This document shows, in pieces, positions 18,429 to 27,745 of a stretch of 64,000 nucleotides of DNA (position 1 is its first letter; each line of letters begins with the position of its first letter). The stretch covers positions 62,001-126,000 of the forward strand of contig JAGAXF010000002.1 of NCBI GenBank assembly GCA_017941085.1, in the 5' to 3' direction. The notes below the pieces were generated by a model. It saw only the letters and a program-made list of their open reading frames with translations, did no database searches and was not told the DNA's origin. The stretch comes from Bacillota bacterium. Its GTDB lineage: Bacteria > Bacillota > Clostridia > Peptostreptococcales > Anaerovoracaceae. The position numbers and the translations under genes are program-made.

Positions 18429-19700
18429 CTAGGCAATTGCTGTACTATTCTCAACTCTTATATTAAGTTCCGTGGCCTTTCTGTCGTCGGCCTTTGTTAC
18501 GGTTACGTGGAAGACCTTATCTCTCACCTTGTAATCGAATCGATCTCCACGCTTTGGAATATGATCCAACTCAATTGCCGCCCATCCGTTTACGGTGGTG
18601 GCTTCGTCTATTTCCGGATCTTCCCCGAAATAGTCAAACATTTTTTCCACGTTGGCGCTACCTAAAACTCTGTAGGTGCCGTTCTGCATTACAGTAATGT
18701 CTCTTCCGGCCACGGTATCGCTTTCGTCGTAGATTTCTCCTACCAGCTCTTCGATAATATCCTCTGCCGTTACAATGCCGGTGGTTCCGCCGTATTCATC
18801 CACCACAATGGCCATGCGGCATTTGTTTTCCTGCAGTTTTCTCAGAAGGTCTGCTGCAGGAATGGATTCTGCCACATAGATAACGGGCTTAACCACCTCT
18901 GCCACGGTTTTGTCCTTCTTGTATACATAGTTGTGGAAATCCTTTTGGTTGAGAACACCCACTATTCCATCCAGTTCATCTTCAAAGACAGGAAGTCTGG
19001 AGAAACCGGTGCTTAGGAATATTTCCGCAATTTCTTCCTCCGGTGTATCCACCTCCACCGCCTCTATGTCCACTCTGGGGGTAAGGATATCCTGGGCCTC
19101 CAGCTCATTAAATCCAATGGCGTTTTGTATTAACTCGTTTTGACGCTCTCCGATTCCTCCTGTAACAAAGGCTTCGTCTACGATGGTTACCAGTTCATCC
19201 TCGGTAATCTTTTGATTTCCGCCGGTTTTGAATACCAGGTTAAGAAGCTTCTTCCACTGAGCAAAGAGCCAGTTAAGGGGCATCAAAATTATTCTCAAGG
19301 CGTTTATAAGTGGCGCCGAAAACATGGCAAAACGTTCAGGGTGTTCCTTTGCTAAGCTTTTGGGAGTGATTTCTCCGAAGATAAGTACCACCACGGTGGT
19401 TACTATGGTTGAAATCATGGGGCCATGCTTGCCATAGAGCTCCACAAAGAGAACTGTGGCAGCCGCCGTGTTTGCAATATTTACCAGGTTGTTTCCTATC
19501 AGAATGGTGGAAAGCAAATTGTCATAATTCCTTTCCAGAGCCAGAACTTTTTTTGCCTGCTCGTCTCCGGCGTCGGCTTTGTTCTTGATTCTAATTCGGT
19601 TAAGAGAAGTAAAGGCCGTTTCGGTTGCTGAAAAATATGCAGAGCAGAGTAGCAGCCCAATAATCAGCAGCACTGACGGCATAATACTGTGACCTTCCAT
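18429..19700 (-). CDS. CNNM/CorC-type protein (DUF21, CBS pair, CorC_HlyC)
   Basis: 423 residues from ATG 19700 ([12 protein letters not shown]). N-terminal DUF21/CNNM membrane domain with [20 protein letters not shown], a CBS pair (about 190-320, [21 protein letters not shown]...[24 protein letters not shown]) and a C-terminal CorC_HlyC domain. Such proteins are linked to magnesium or cobalt efflux; the label hemolysin is historical. An upstream extension to 19784 is open but lacks family similarity, while 19700 has AGAAAGGAATT upstream. A TGCTAAAAT extended -10 lies near 19791-19799 on the - strand. Confidence 0.9.
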   Translation of the reverse strand: MEGHSIMPSVLLIIGLLLCSAYFSATETAFTSLNRIRIKNKADAGDEQAKKVLALERNYDNLLSTILIGNNLVNIANTAAATVLFVELYGKHGPMISTIVTTVVVLIFGEITPKSLAKEHPERFAMFSAPLINALRIILMPLNWLFAQWKKLLNLVFKTGGNQKITEDELVTIVDEAFVTGGIGERQNELIQNAIGFNELEAQDILTPRVDIEAVEVDTPEEEIAEIFLSTGFSRLPVFEDELDGIVGVLNQKDFHNYVYKKDKTVAEVVKPVIYVAESIPAADLLRKLQENKCRMAIVVDEYGGTTGIVTAEDIIEELVGEIYDESDTVAGRDITVMQNGTYRVLGSANVEKMFDYFGEDPEIDEATTVNGWAAIELDHIPKRGDRFDYKVRDKVFHVTVTKADDRKATELNIRVENSTAIA

Positions 19701-19886
19701 TTTGTTTTGTTTTAATTCCTTTCTACTGTCCCCCTCTTTGTTTCTAAGGCATTTCAGCGGGACAATCCAAACTACTAATTTCAACCATATATTTTAGCAT
19801 ATATATAAGAAGAATTAAAGGAGGCCTTTTGGGATAGTTCTTCCCCATATCCCCGGCCTTATGGCTCCCCTTTACCCCTATAAAAT

Positions 19887-19915
19887 TTGAATTCTTAAGT
19901 AAATTAGAGTATTAT
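19887..19915 (+). promoter_or_regulatory. Promoter of the acyl-CoA ligase operon
   Basis: TTGAAT (19887-19892), 17-nt spacer, TATTAT (19910-19915). Leader of about 93 nt to the ATG at 20015. Confidence 0.6.
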
Positions 19916-20014
19916 ATCTCCCATATAGTTAAGGACCCATTAATGCTTCCAAAACCTAGGGGCTTTTGAGATGCAAATGGGAATATATATCAAAGAGAAA
20001 GAGGAAAGTGTGTA

Positions 20015-21703
20015 ATGGCTATTACTGAGTTTTTGGAGTTTAATGCGAAAAACTATCCTGACGACATCGCTTTGGTGGAGGTTAATCCTGCCATAAGCGC
20101 CAAGCAGTTTAAGTCCTGGAAGGAGTCCGGCCTTATGGAGCCCTCTGCAGCAGGTCCCTACAGACTGGATATTTCCTGGAAGATCTTTGACGAAAAGGCC
20201 AATAGAGTGGCCAACGCCATGCTGGCCAGAGGGGTGAAAAAAGGCGAGAAGGTGGGAATCCTCCTTATGAACTGCCTGGAATGGCTGCCTATTTACTTTG
20301 GCATTCTTAAATCCGGAGCCGTGGCGGTTCCCTTAAATTACAGATATTCCGCCGACGAAATTGACTACTGCGTTAATTTGGCGGACATAGAGATACTTAT
20401 TTTTGGTCCTGAGTTTACTGAGCGTATTCAGGAGATTTCCGAGAATCTTTCTCAGCATCGACTTCTTTTCTATATGGGGGCCAACTGTCCTGACTTTGCT
20501 GAAAGCTTCCCCATGGAAACCTCCAATTACTCCAGCAAGGCTCCGGCCATTGAGCTTAAGGACCAGGATCTGGCGGCCATATATTTTTCATCGGGAACTA
20601 CAGGCTTCCCCAAGGCCATACTTCATAAGCACGGGGCTCTTATGCATTCCGCTTTGGCGGAGCAGAATCATCACCGCCAGCAGAAGGAGGATGTTTTCCT
20701 TTGCATACCTCCCCTGTATCATACAGGAGCAAAGATGCACTGGTTTGGCTCTCTGGTTTCCGGAAGCACTGCAGTTCTGTTAAAGGGAACTCAGCCGGAG
20801 CATATTCTTCAGACTGCCTCCGACGAAAAGTGTACCATCGTCTGGCTTTTGGTTCCCTGGGCCCAGGATATTCTGGACGCTCTGGATAGAGGAGACCTTA
20901 AGCTTAAGGATTATAGCCTGGATCAATGGAGACTAATGCATATAGGCGCCCAGCCTGTTCCACCTTCCCTGATTCGTCACTGGAAGGATTATTTCCCAAA
21001 TCACGATTACGATACCAACTATGGTCTTTCGGAATCTCTGGGGCCCGGCTGCGTTCACCTGGGTATTGAAAATATATCAAAGGTGGGAGCCATCGGCATT
21101 CCCGGTTACGGTTGGGAAGCCAAGGTGGTTGAATCCTTTGAGGATGAAGAAAAAGCACCACCTCATACCAAGGGCTTTGCTGCTGCCAGAAAGGAAATGC
21201 CTCCCGGAGAAGTGGGAGAGCTGGCAGTTCGCGGTCCCGGGGTTATGTTGGAATACTATAAGGATCCCGAAGCAACAGCCCAGGTCCTTACAGAGGACGG
21301 ATGGCTGTATACGGGAGATATGGCCAAACAGGATGAAGGTGGGTTCTTCTTCCTGGTGGACAGAAAGAAGGATGTAATTATTTCCGGCGGAGAAAATATC
21401 TACCCGGTACAGATTGAGGACTTCCTCCACGAAATGGAGGAGATAAAGGATGTGGCGGTAATCGGTCTTCCGGACAAGAGGCTGGGAGAAATATCCGCAG
21501 CAATTATTGAACTTAAGGAGGAGGGTTCCTGCACAGAAAGAGATGTGTTTGAATTCTGTCTGGCCCTTCCCAGATATAAGAGGCCGGCAAAGATTATCTT
21601 TGCTCCTGTGCCCAGAAATGCCACAGGCAAAATTGAAAAACCAAAGCTTAGAGAGATTTACGGAGGGGCCTTCCTGGTAGCGGCAGAAACGGAAACTAAC
21701 TAG
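20015..21703 (+). CDS. AMP-forming acyl-CoA synthetase (ANL superfamily)
   Basis: 562 residues. Adenylation motif A3 is YFSSGTTGFPKAILHKHG, then NYGLSESLG (A5), GWLYTGDMAKQDEGGFFFLVDRKKD (A7/A8) and the catalytic-lysine region PRNATGKIEKPKLRE at the C-terminus. It activates a carboxylic acid as acyl-AMP and transfers it to CoA. Closest in layout to class I fatty-acid CoA ligases; chain length cannot be read from sequence. About 25 residues near position 30 are unusual (KSWKESGLMEPSAAG). SD GAGGAAAG. Leads an operon with the PF06541 and HD genes, 4 bp and -8 bp apart. Confidence 0.92.
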   Translation: MAITEFLEFNAKNYPDDIALVEVNPAISAKQFKSWKESGLMEPSAAGPYRLDISWKIFDEKANRVANAMLARGVKKGEKVGILLMNCLEWLPIYFGILKSGAVAVPLNYRYSADEIDYCVNLADIEILIFGPEFTERIQEISENLSQHRLLFYMGANCPDFAESFPMETSNYSSKAPAIELKDQDLAAIYFSSGTTGFPKAILHKHGALMHSALAEQNHHRQQKEDVFLCIPPLYHTGAKMHWFGSLVSGSTAVLLKGTQPEHILQTASDEKCTIVWLLVPWAQDILDALDRGDLKLKDYSLDQWRLMHIGAQPVPPSLIRHWKDYFPNHDYDTNYGLSESLGPGCVHLGIENISKVGAIGIPGYGWEAKVVESFEDEEKAPPHTKGFAAARKEMPPGEVGELAVRGPGVMLEYYKDPEATAQVLTEDGWLYTGDMAKQDEGGFFFLVDRKKDVIISGGENIYPVQIEDFLHEMEEIKDVAVIGLPDKRLGEISAAIIELKEEGSCTERDVFEFCLALPRYKRPAKIIFAPVPRNATGKIEKPKLREIYGGAFLVAAETETN

Positions 21704-21707
21704 CCTT

Positions 21708-22571
21708 ATGTTAATCAGCAAGTATTTTATAGAATTTATTATTTACAGCTTTATTGGATGGGTGTGGGAATGCTTTTATTGCACCTTTAAGGAGCACCGA
21801 TGGGAAAACCGGGGATTTCTATACGGTCCCGTGGTTCCCATCTACGGTGTAGGGGCTGTAGCCGTCACCATTCTCTTTACCCATGTTCCTTTTCTTAATG
21901 AACTTAGGCTTTCCCTTTATGGTTCAGCTGCCACAGCGTACCGGTCTTTAGGAAAGGGAATTTCAGAACTATTAAACAACCAGGGCACCTTCCCCTGGTT
22001 TAGTCTTCTCCTGATTTTTATTATTTGTGCCTTAGGCAGCGTGGTTTTGGAGTACGGAACCTCTTACTACCTGGAGAAAAAATTTCATGCCAGATGGTGG
22101 GACTACCAGGACATGCCCCTTAATATTAACGGAAGGGTTTGTCTTCCTGCCACCTGCTTATTTGGCATCGCAGGAGTTCTGGTGGTTAGATTTCTTATTC
22201 CTGTTTCCGCCGGTTTGGAAACCAGGCTTCCTGCTCTTCCGGCAGAGGCAATAGCCCTTATTCTCATGTGCATCTTTGCTTGGGATACGGCCTTAACTGT
22301 TTCCAGCTTAACCGGTTTTGTCCATAGGTTGGAGTCCTTGGAATCCACCTTTAATGAAACCATGGAGTCAAAATATCAGAGCCTATCTGAGACTCCGGCT
22401 TTGATAAGGGAAAAGGGACAATCTATTGCGGAAAATCTTGGCCAGTTTAGGAGGTCCCTTGATGTGCGCCAGCGTTATGCCCTTCGCAGCATAAGAAGGT
22501 TCACCAGCGGCAAAGCCAACGAGGCCCATAAGAAACTGATTAAATATATTTCGGGGGTACAGGATGAGTAA
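21708..22571 (+). CDS. PF06541 membrane protein (putative ABC transporter permease, CmpB-like)
   Basis: 287 residues. Starts MLISKYFIEFIIYSFIGWVWECFYC and contains ENRGFLYGPVVPIYGVGAV and RWWDYQDMPLNINGRVCLP, the defining motifs of PF06541, with about five membrane helices and a charged C-terminal tail. The name permease is by database tradition; no ATPase gene is adjacent. It begins 4 bp after the acyl-CoA ligase without a clear Shine-Dalgarno site, so it is probably translated by coupling. Overlaps the next gene by 8 bp. Confidence 0.85.
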   Translation: MLISKYFIEFIIYSFIGWVWECFYCTFKEHRWENRGFLYGPVVPIYGVGAVAVTILFTHVPFLNELRLSLYGSAATAYRSLGKGISELLNNQGTFPWFSLLLIFIICALGSVVLEYGTSYYLEKKFHARWWDYQDMPLNINGRVCLPATCLFGIAGVLVVRFLIPVSAGLETRLPALPAEAIALILMCIFAWDTALTVSSLTGFVHRLESLESTFNETMESKYQSLSETPALIREKGQSIAENLGQFRRSLDVRQRYALRSIRRFTSGKANEAHKKLIKYISGVQDE

Positions 22572-23052
22572 GCACCATTTGGCCCTGGAGTTTGAGGACC
22601 TGACAAAGGACATTATGACCGACAGTCGGCTTCATCAAATGAAGAACTATATTCAGCACGGTCGTGTAACCACCTTTGATCATGCGGTGGATGTGGCCCG
22701 CATGAGCTTTCTGATTCATAAAGGTTTGCGGCTTAAAAGCGATCCAAAGGAACTCCTTCGGGGTGCTCTCCTTCATGATTATTTTTTATACGACTGGCAC
22801 AAGGAATATATTCAGACTCCGGAGGAAAAAGAGTCATCCTCTCCCTTGGACAGTCTCCATGGATTCTCTCATGCAGGAGCTGCTGCCAGAAATGCAAAAA
22901 GAGATTTTGAAACAACGGAAAAGGAGGGACATATAATCGAAAGTCATATGTGGCCTCTCAATATAACAAAAATACCAAGAACCACCAACGCCTGGATTGT
23001 GTGCATCGCGGACAAAATTTGTTCCGCCCGGGAAACTCTTTTTAAACGATAG
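22564..23052 (+). CDS. HD-domain phosphohydrolase
   Basis: 162 residues. The metal-binding HD pattern is visible: H in TTFDHAVDVARMSF, the HD pair in LLHDYFLYDWH, and a later HGFSHAGAAARN. Small stand-alone HD proteins like this act on phosphorylated small molecules, but the substrate is unknown. Overlaps the PF06541 gene by 8 bp; SD GGGGG just upstream. The 3' end is only 18 bp from the convergent TSCPD gene, with no obvious terminator between them. Confidence 0.86.
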   Translation: MSKHHLALEFEDLTKDIMTDSRLHQMKNYIQHGRVTTFDHAVDVARMSFLIHKGLRLKSDPKELLRGALLHDYFLYDWHKEYIQTPEEKESSSPLDSLHGFSHAGAAARNAKRDFETTEKEGHIIESHMWPLNITKIPRTTNAWIVCIADKICSARETLFKR

Positions 23053-23070
23053 GTTTATTCTTGGGATTAT

Positions 23071-23343
23071 TTACGCCTCTTCTGCTTTCAATTCCTCCAA
23101 CATCTCCTCCAGAGCACAGGCAAATTCATTGGGGCAAGAGGACTCTCCTCTGCAGGTGACTCCTTTTAAAAGACCGATTAATTCTTCGGGGGCTCTTCCC
23201 TCTGCCAGTCTGGCCACCCCTACAGTATTGCCCGGGCAGCCATTATCAAAAAATACATTCTTGATTACGCCATCCTCATAATCGAAGGATATGGATTTGG
23301 AGCAGGTTCTTCCTTCATTATCTCTAATAAAATGCTTCTTCAT
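23071..23343 (-). CDS. TIGR03905-family TSCPD protein
   Basis: 90 residues, full length for the family. Contains DNGCPGNTVGVARLAEGR and GVTCRGESSCPNEFACALEE, a cysteine-bearing pattern like the zinc-binding C-terminal part of ribonucleotide reductases. Members are small stand-alone proteins of unknown function in anaerobes. An extended -10 (TGGTATAAT, at 23415-23423) about 70 nt upstream may drive it. Confidence 0.88.
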   Translation of the reverse strand: MKKHFIRDNEGRTCSKSISFDYEDGVIKNVFFDNGCPGNTVGVARLAEGRAPEELIGLLKGVTCRGESSCPNEFACALEEMLEELKAEEA

Positions 23344-23484
23344 GTCTCTCTATTCCATTTCTATTAATTTGTCCGGGATGTTTTTGCTTATCTTATTATT
23401 TCTCGGACCAAATGATTATACCATAAGTTTATAGAAAGATTACGGATTTTAGGAAAAACCCCGGAATGAGCCCCTCTATCTTAA

Positions 23485-23513
23485 TTGAATTGGCCCCTTA
23501 ATAATGCTATAAT
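23485..23513 (+). promoter_or_regulatory. purB-alr promoter
   Basis: TTGAAT (23485-23490), a 17-nt spacer, TATAAT (23508-23513), leaving a leader of about 18 nt with ACAGGAGG before the purB ATG. No purine riboswitch is present in that short leader. Confidence 0.78.
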
Positions 23514-23537
23514 TTTTCTGTATTACAGGAGGATTAT

Positions 23538-24995
23538 ATGGACTATCAAAATTATACAAGTCCCCTTTCGGAAAGATATCCCAGCAAGGAAATGAAATAC
23601 ATTTTTTCGCCGGAGAAGAAATTCAGAACCTGGCGAAGACTGTGGATTGCCCTTGCAGAGTCGGAGAAGGAATTGGGTCTTAATATAACTCAGGAGCAAA
23701 TTGATGAGCTTAAGGCCCATGCCGAGGATATAAACTACGACGTGGCAAAGGAAAGAGAAAAGGAAGTTCGCCACGACGTAATGAGTCACGTCTATGCCTA
23801 TGGCCAGCAGTGTCCCAAAGCCAAGGGCATAATTCATCTAGGTGCCACCTCCTGTTTTGTGGGAGACAATACGGACATTATCCTTATGTCCGAAGGCCTT
23901 AAGCTTTTAAGGGCAAAGCTGGTAAATGCCATAAAGCAGCTAGCGGACTTTGCTGATAAATACAAGGATCTTCCTGCTCTTGGTTTTACTCACTACCAAG
24001 CGGCCCAGCCCACCACTGTAGGCAAGAGAGCCACCCTTTGGATTCAGGATCTTGTTATGGATTTGGAGGATTTGGAATATGTCCTTGGAAGTCTTAGGCT
24101 AAGAGGGGCAAAGGGCACAACCGGAACTCAAGCCTCCTTTATGGAGCTCTTTGAAGGAGACGAGGAGAAGTGCCGTCGGTTGGATCTTATGATTGGAGAG
24201 AAAATGGGCTTTGGCTCAGGCTCCGGCGAATTCTCTGATGGTGTTTATCCCGTAACGGGACAAACCTATTCCAGAAAAGTTGACAGCAGGGTTCTTAATG
24301 TCCTTGCGGGAATAGCACAATCGGCACACAAGTTCAGCAACGACCTAAGACTACTTCAGCACATGAAGGAAATGGAGGAGCCCTTTGAAAAGAACCAAAT
24401 CGGATCCTCTGCCATGGCATATAAACGGAATCCTATGCGTTCCGAAAGAATGGCCTCTCTGGCAAACTACGTTATGTCCGATGCCATGAACCCCATGCTA
24501 ACGGCAGCAACTCAGTGGTTTGAGAGAACTCTGGATGATTCCGCCAACAAAAGGATTTCCGTCAGCGAAGCCTTCCTGGCAACGGACAGCATTCTGGAAC
24601 TTTATATAAATATTACCTCCGGCATGGTGGTTTATCCCCAGGTTGTTTATCAGCACCTTATGGCGGAGCTTCCCTTTATGGCCACGGAGAATATTATTAT
24701 GAACCAGGTGAAGGCCGGAGGAGACAGACAGGAGCTTCACGAAAGAATCCGTCAGCACTCTATGGAAGCGGCCAGGACTGTAAAGGAGAAGGGACTGCCC
24801 AATGACCTGGTGGACAGAATTACCCAGGATTCTTACTTTGATGTAACAAAGGAAGAACTTCAGGAGGTGCTAAAGCCGGAAAACTATATTGGAAGGGCCC
24901 CATCCCAGGTTACGGAATTTTTGGAGCATGTGGTTAGCCCATTATTGGAAAGAAACAAAGAACTTCTTGGATTGGAGGCAGAAATAAATGTATAA
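23538..24995 (+). CDS. purB: Adenylosuccinate lyase
   Basis: 485 residues. Begins MDYQNYTSPLSERYPSKEMKYIFSPEKKFRTWRRLW; GATSCFVGDNTD, FTHYQAAQPTTVGKR and the superfamily signature GSSAMAYKRNPMRSERMASL are all present. It catalyses two fumarate-releasing steps, in purine synthesis and in AMP formation from IMP. The other pur genes are absent from the window. It overlaps alr by 8 bp; the pair is co-transcribed from a strong promoter. Confidence 0.97.
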   Translation: MDYQNYTSPLSERYPSKEMKYIFSPEKKFRTWRRLWIALAESEKELGLNITQEQIDELKAHAEDINYDVAKEREKEVRHDVMSHVYAYGQQCPKAKGIIHLGATSCFVGDNTDIILMSEGLKLLRAKLVNAIKQLADFADKYKDLPALGFTHYQAAQPTTVGKRATLWIQDLVMDLEDLEYVLGSLRLRGAKGTTGTQASFMELFEGDEEKCRRLDLMIGEKMGFGSGSGEFSDGVYPVTGQTYSRKVDSRVLNVLAGIAQSAHKFSNDLRLLQHMKEMEEPFEKNQIGSSAMAYKRNPMRSERMASLANYVMSDAMNPMLTAATQWFERTLDDSANKRISVSEAFLATDSILELYINITSGMVVYPQVVYQHLMAELPFMATENIIMNQVKAGGDRQELHERIRQHSMEAARTVKEKGLPNDLVDRITQDSYFDVTKEELQEVLKPENYIGRAPSQVTEFLEHVVSPLLERNKELLGLEAEINV

Positions 24996-26124
24996 GAATG
25001 CACTTAGACCCGCTTGGGTGGAAATCGATTTAAGAAAGCTGGATCAGAATATCAAGAATATTATAGGAAAGGCAAATCCGGCGGAAGTTATCGGCGTAAT
25101 TAAGGCAGATGCCTACGGTCATGGCGCTGTTAAATGCGCAGAGGTTTTGAGAAACAACGGAGTTAAGACCTTTGCCATTGCCACCCTAAAGGAAGCAATT
25201 CAGCTAAGGGAAGCAGGAGCAAAGGAAGAAATTATTATTTTGGGTCTTACTCCGGATATGTATGCTGATGTTTTGGTGGACTACGATATTACTCCCGTGG
25301 TCTGCAGCTCTTCCAACGCAAAGGTTATAAGCGACGCCGCTCAAACCAAGGGTAAAACTCTGGAGGCTCTTATTGCCGTTGATACAGGAATGGGCAGAAT
25401 CGGATATCTTGCCGATGATGTGGAGCACGCCATTCCTGACATTAGAAAAATTTCTCAGCTTCCCCACCTTAAGATTAAAGGGCTTTTCTCTCATATGGCC
25501 ACTGCCGATGCTTATGACAAGGGGTTTTCAACTCAGCAGGAAGCAAAGTTTAATGCTTTCTATCAGGCTATGGTGGATGGGGGAATTGATGTTCCCATGA
25601 GAACCCTGGCCAACAGCGCTTCTATTATGGAGCTTCCTACTGTTCACTTTGATGCTGTTAGACCGGGGATCATTCTCTACGGATGCTATCCTTCCAACGA
25701 AGTGGATCGTTCCCTTCTTAAGATTCAGCAGGTTATGTCTGTAAAGGCTAACATCGTTCACCTGAAGGATGTTCCCATAGGCTTCTCCTGTGGTTATGGC
25801 AGAAAGTTTATTGCCACAAAGCCTTCTCGTATTGCAACTTTGGCCTTGGGTTATGCCGATGGTTATCCCAGACCCTATTCACCCAATGCCAAGGTAATTG
25901 TTAACGGAATAGTTTGTCCTGTGGCAGGTAATATCTGCATGGATCAATGTATGGTGGATGTAACCAATGTTCCTAATGTAAGGGTTGGGGATGAGGTTAT
26001 AGTAATGGGTTCCGACGGTGTGAATACCATATCTGCAGAGGATATTGCAGAGGCCACAGGAACCATCAGCTACGAAATCTGCTGTGCCTTTGGTCAAAGA
26101 TTGCCCAAGGTATATATTAAGTAA
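24988..26124 (+). CDS. alr: Alanine racemase
   Basis: 378 residues. PLP-binding lysine in VIGVIKADAYGHGAVKCAEVL near residue 37, and the catalytic-tyrosine region SCGYGRKFIATKPSRIATLALGYADGYPR; ICMDQCMVDVT is also typical. It interconverts L- and D-alanine and feeds peptidoglycan synthesis. SD GGAGG lies inside the purB 3' end. Followed by a strong terminator. The VanX-like D-alanyl dipeptidase in the same window acts on a related metabolite but is far away. Confidence 0.97.
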   Translation: MYKNALRPAWVEIDLRKLDQNIKNIIGKANPAEVIGVIKADAYGHGAVKCAEVLRNNGVKTFAIATLKEAIQLREAGAKEEIIILGLTPDMYADVLVDYDITPVVCSSSNAKVISDAAQTKGKTLEALIAVDTGMGRIGYLADDVEHAIPDIRKISQLPHLKIKGLFSHMATADAYDKGFSTQQEAKFNAFYQAMVDGGIDVPMRTLANSASIMELPTVHFDAVRPGIILYGCYPSNEVDRSLLKIQQVMSVKANIVHLKDVPIGFSCGYGRKFIATKPSRIATLALGYADGYPRPYSPNAKVIVNGIVCPVAGNICMDQCMVDVTNVPNVRVGDEVIVMGSDGVNTISAEDIAEATGTISYEICCAFGQRLPKVYIK

Positions 26125-26135
26125 GAAAGTATATT

Positions 26136-26202
26136 AGCAAAGGAATTTGTGAAGAAACGATGAATAATTTTCACCAAATCTTCACAAACCCCTTTGCTTT
26201 TT
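26136..26202 (+). terminator. Terminator after alr
   Basis: Stem AGCAAAGG/CCTTTGCT, a small internal loop, then 10 more pairs TTTGTGAAGA/TCTTCACAAA around a 23-nt loop, followed by a T run at 26198-26202. Unusually long for a terminator. Confidence 0.7.
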
Positions 26203-26216
26203 AGTGTAGTATGTAT

Positions 26217-26268
26217 GTGTTCAATAAAGTTTGTTTTATACAAACTTTCCTTCTTTTATTGAATACAC
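26217..26268. repeat. Inverted repeat between two terminators
   Basis: Inner arms AAAGTTTG (26226-26233) and CAAACTTT (26241-26248); outer arms GTGTTCAATAAA (26217-26228) and TTTATTGAATACAC (26255-26268) with a 2-nt bulge. On the - strand TTCAAT, 17 nt, TATAAA overlap it. Could be an operator or part of a small RNA; no ORF. Confidence 0.4.
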
Positions 26269-26278
26269 ACACTTTCGC

Positions 26279-26316
26279 CAAAAGCCTCGGATTATCTCCG
26301 AGGCTTTTGGTTTTTT
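26279..26316. terminator. Terminator between alr and the convergent hisD-like gene
   Basis: 13-bp stem CAAAAGCCTCGGA/TCCGAGGCTTTTG with a short loop, followed by a six-T run on the + strand. On the - strand, downstream of the hisD-like gene, it is not followed by a clear T run, so termination in that direction is less certain. Confidence 0.75.
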
Positions 26317-26342
26317 GTTTCTATATTTTCTTTTTATTAAAA

Positions 26343-27713
26343 CTACTCTCGGCACTTTGCTGAAATGGCGTGGGCCATAAGGCCCTCACCCTCTGCCAAA
26401 CGTCTTACTATGGGAGAGATTTCTTTGCTGCCTTTTTCCGTCATATACTGATAGGTGGCTGTCTTTAGGAAGGTTCCTACCCAAAGACCTCCGGTATATC
26501 TGGAGGCTCTTACCGTTGGCAGGGTGTGGTTGGTTCCTGAGGCATAATCCCCAAAGACTTCTGCCGTGTTCTGACCCATAAACAGAGAGCCATAGTTGGT
26601 AAGATTTTTAATCATATATTCAATGTCCATGGCTGAAACTTCTTTTAAAGGTTCTCCCGACAGGCCAACCTTTTCTATATCCTCTTCCTTTGCTTCTTTG
26701 GTGTTTAGCTCCAGATGCTCCGGGGCCATTTCATTGGCATAGTTTATTGCTTCATCATAGGAGGATGCTATCATTACCTCCCCATTATTCTCCCAGGAAA
26801 CCTTGGCAATTTCCCTTGTGGGCAGGTCATCTAGTTCCTTATGCACCGCCTTAATAACAGACTCTGCAAAGTCGCTTCCTTTGGTGGAGCCTTGGCTCAT
26901 TTCCTCATCCACCACAATTAAAACAGATTTGGCATTTACATCATGCTCGGCCTGGGCTAGAAGATCTGCAGCCACTACCTCTGGATCTCCTGTGCCATCG
27001 GAAATAATCAGAACTTCGCTGGGGCCTGCCACAAAGTCAATGCCCACCTGACCATAGCATTGGCGCTTGGCCTCCGCCACATACTGGTTGCCGGGACCTA
27101 CTATAAGGTCAACGGCTTTAATTGATTCTGTTCCATAGGCACCGGCAGCAATGGCCTGGGTTCCTCCAACAGCATATATTTCATCTACACCTGCAATGTC
27201 CATGGCCACCAATGTTTTGGCATTGATTCTGCCACTTCCCTTTTCCACCGGAGAACAGGCTATTACTCTTTTTACCCCTGCTTCTTTGGCTGGAATAATC
27301 AGCATAAGCGCTGTGGAATACAGAGGATAATTTCCCCCTGGCACGTAACACATGCAAGAATCAATCGGTATTATGCGATGTCCAAGGAATACTCCTTCTC
27401 TTGGACTGAAATCATGCACCTCCTGGAGGCTCATCTTTTGGGCTTCAGCAAAGGCCAGTATGTTCATGGCAGCCTGCGCCATATCCTTAAGAAGCTCCTT
27501 GCCCACCTCTTCATAAGCGGCGGCGATTTCCTCCGGACCTACTCTAAGCCCCATGCCCTGAGCTCTTCTGGTGGATCCATCAAATTTTTCACTATATTCA
27601 ATTACCGCCTCATCTCCTCTTTCGATTACATCGTCTATCATGGATGAAACAGCATTTCTTACCTCTTTATTAATGGTGGTTTTTCTTTCTTTTCCTTCTT
27701 TTATATATTTCAT
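26343..27713 (-). CDS. HisD-family dehydrogenase, HpsN-like
   Basis: 456 residues of the histidinol dehydrogenase fold. The residues expected as zinc ligands are visible: Q and H in [14 protein letters not shown] in [12 protein letters not shown], and H in the final [13 protein letters not shown]. Several stretches look less like true HisD and more like the sulfopropanediol dehydrogenase Hps[45 protein letters not shown] and [17 protein letters not shown]. No other his gene is in the window. It lies 32 bp after the C39-like gene, with SD GAGGAG. Family certain; reaction open between histidinol and another alcohol. Confidence 0.85.
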   Translation of the reverse strand: MKYIKEGKERKTTINKEVRNAVSSMIDDVIERGDEAVIEYSEKFDGSTRRAQGMGLRVGPEEIAAAYEEVGKELLKDMAQAAMNILAFAEAQKMSLQEVHDFSPREGVFLGHRIIPIDSCMCYVPGGNYPLYSTALMLIIPAKEAGVKRVIACSPVEKGSGRINAKTLVAMDIAGVDEIYAVGGTQAIAAGAYGTESIKAVDLIVGPGNQYVAEAKRQCYGQVGIDFVAGPSEVLIISDGTGDPEVVAADLLAQAEHDVNAKSVLIVVDEEMSQGSTKGSDFAESVIKAVHKELDDLPTREIAKVSWENNGEVMIASSYDEAINYANEMAPEHLELNTKEAKEEDIEKVGLSGEPLKEVSAMDIEYMIKNLTNYGSLFMGQNTAEVFGDYASGTNHTLPTVRASRYTGGLWVGTFLKTATYQYMTEKGSKEISPIVRRLAEGEGLMAHAISAKCRE

Positions 27714-27745
27714 TTTTATACTCCTCGCCCTTTGTTTTGATTATA

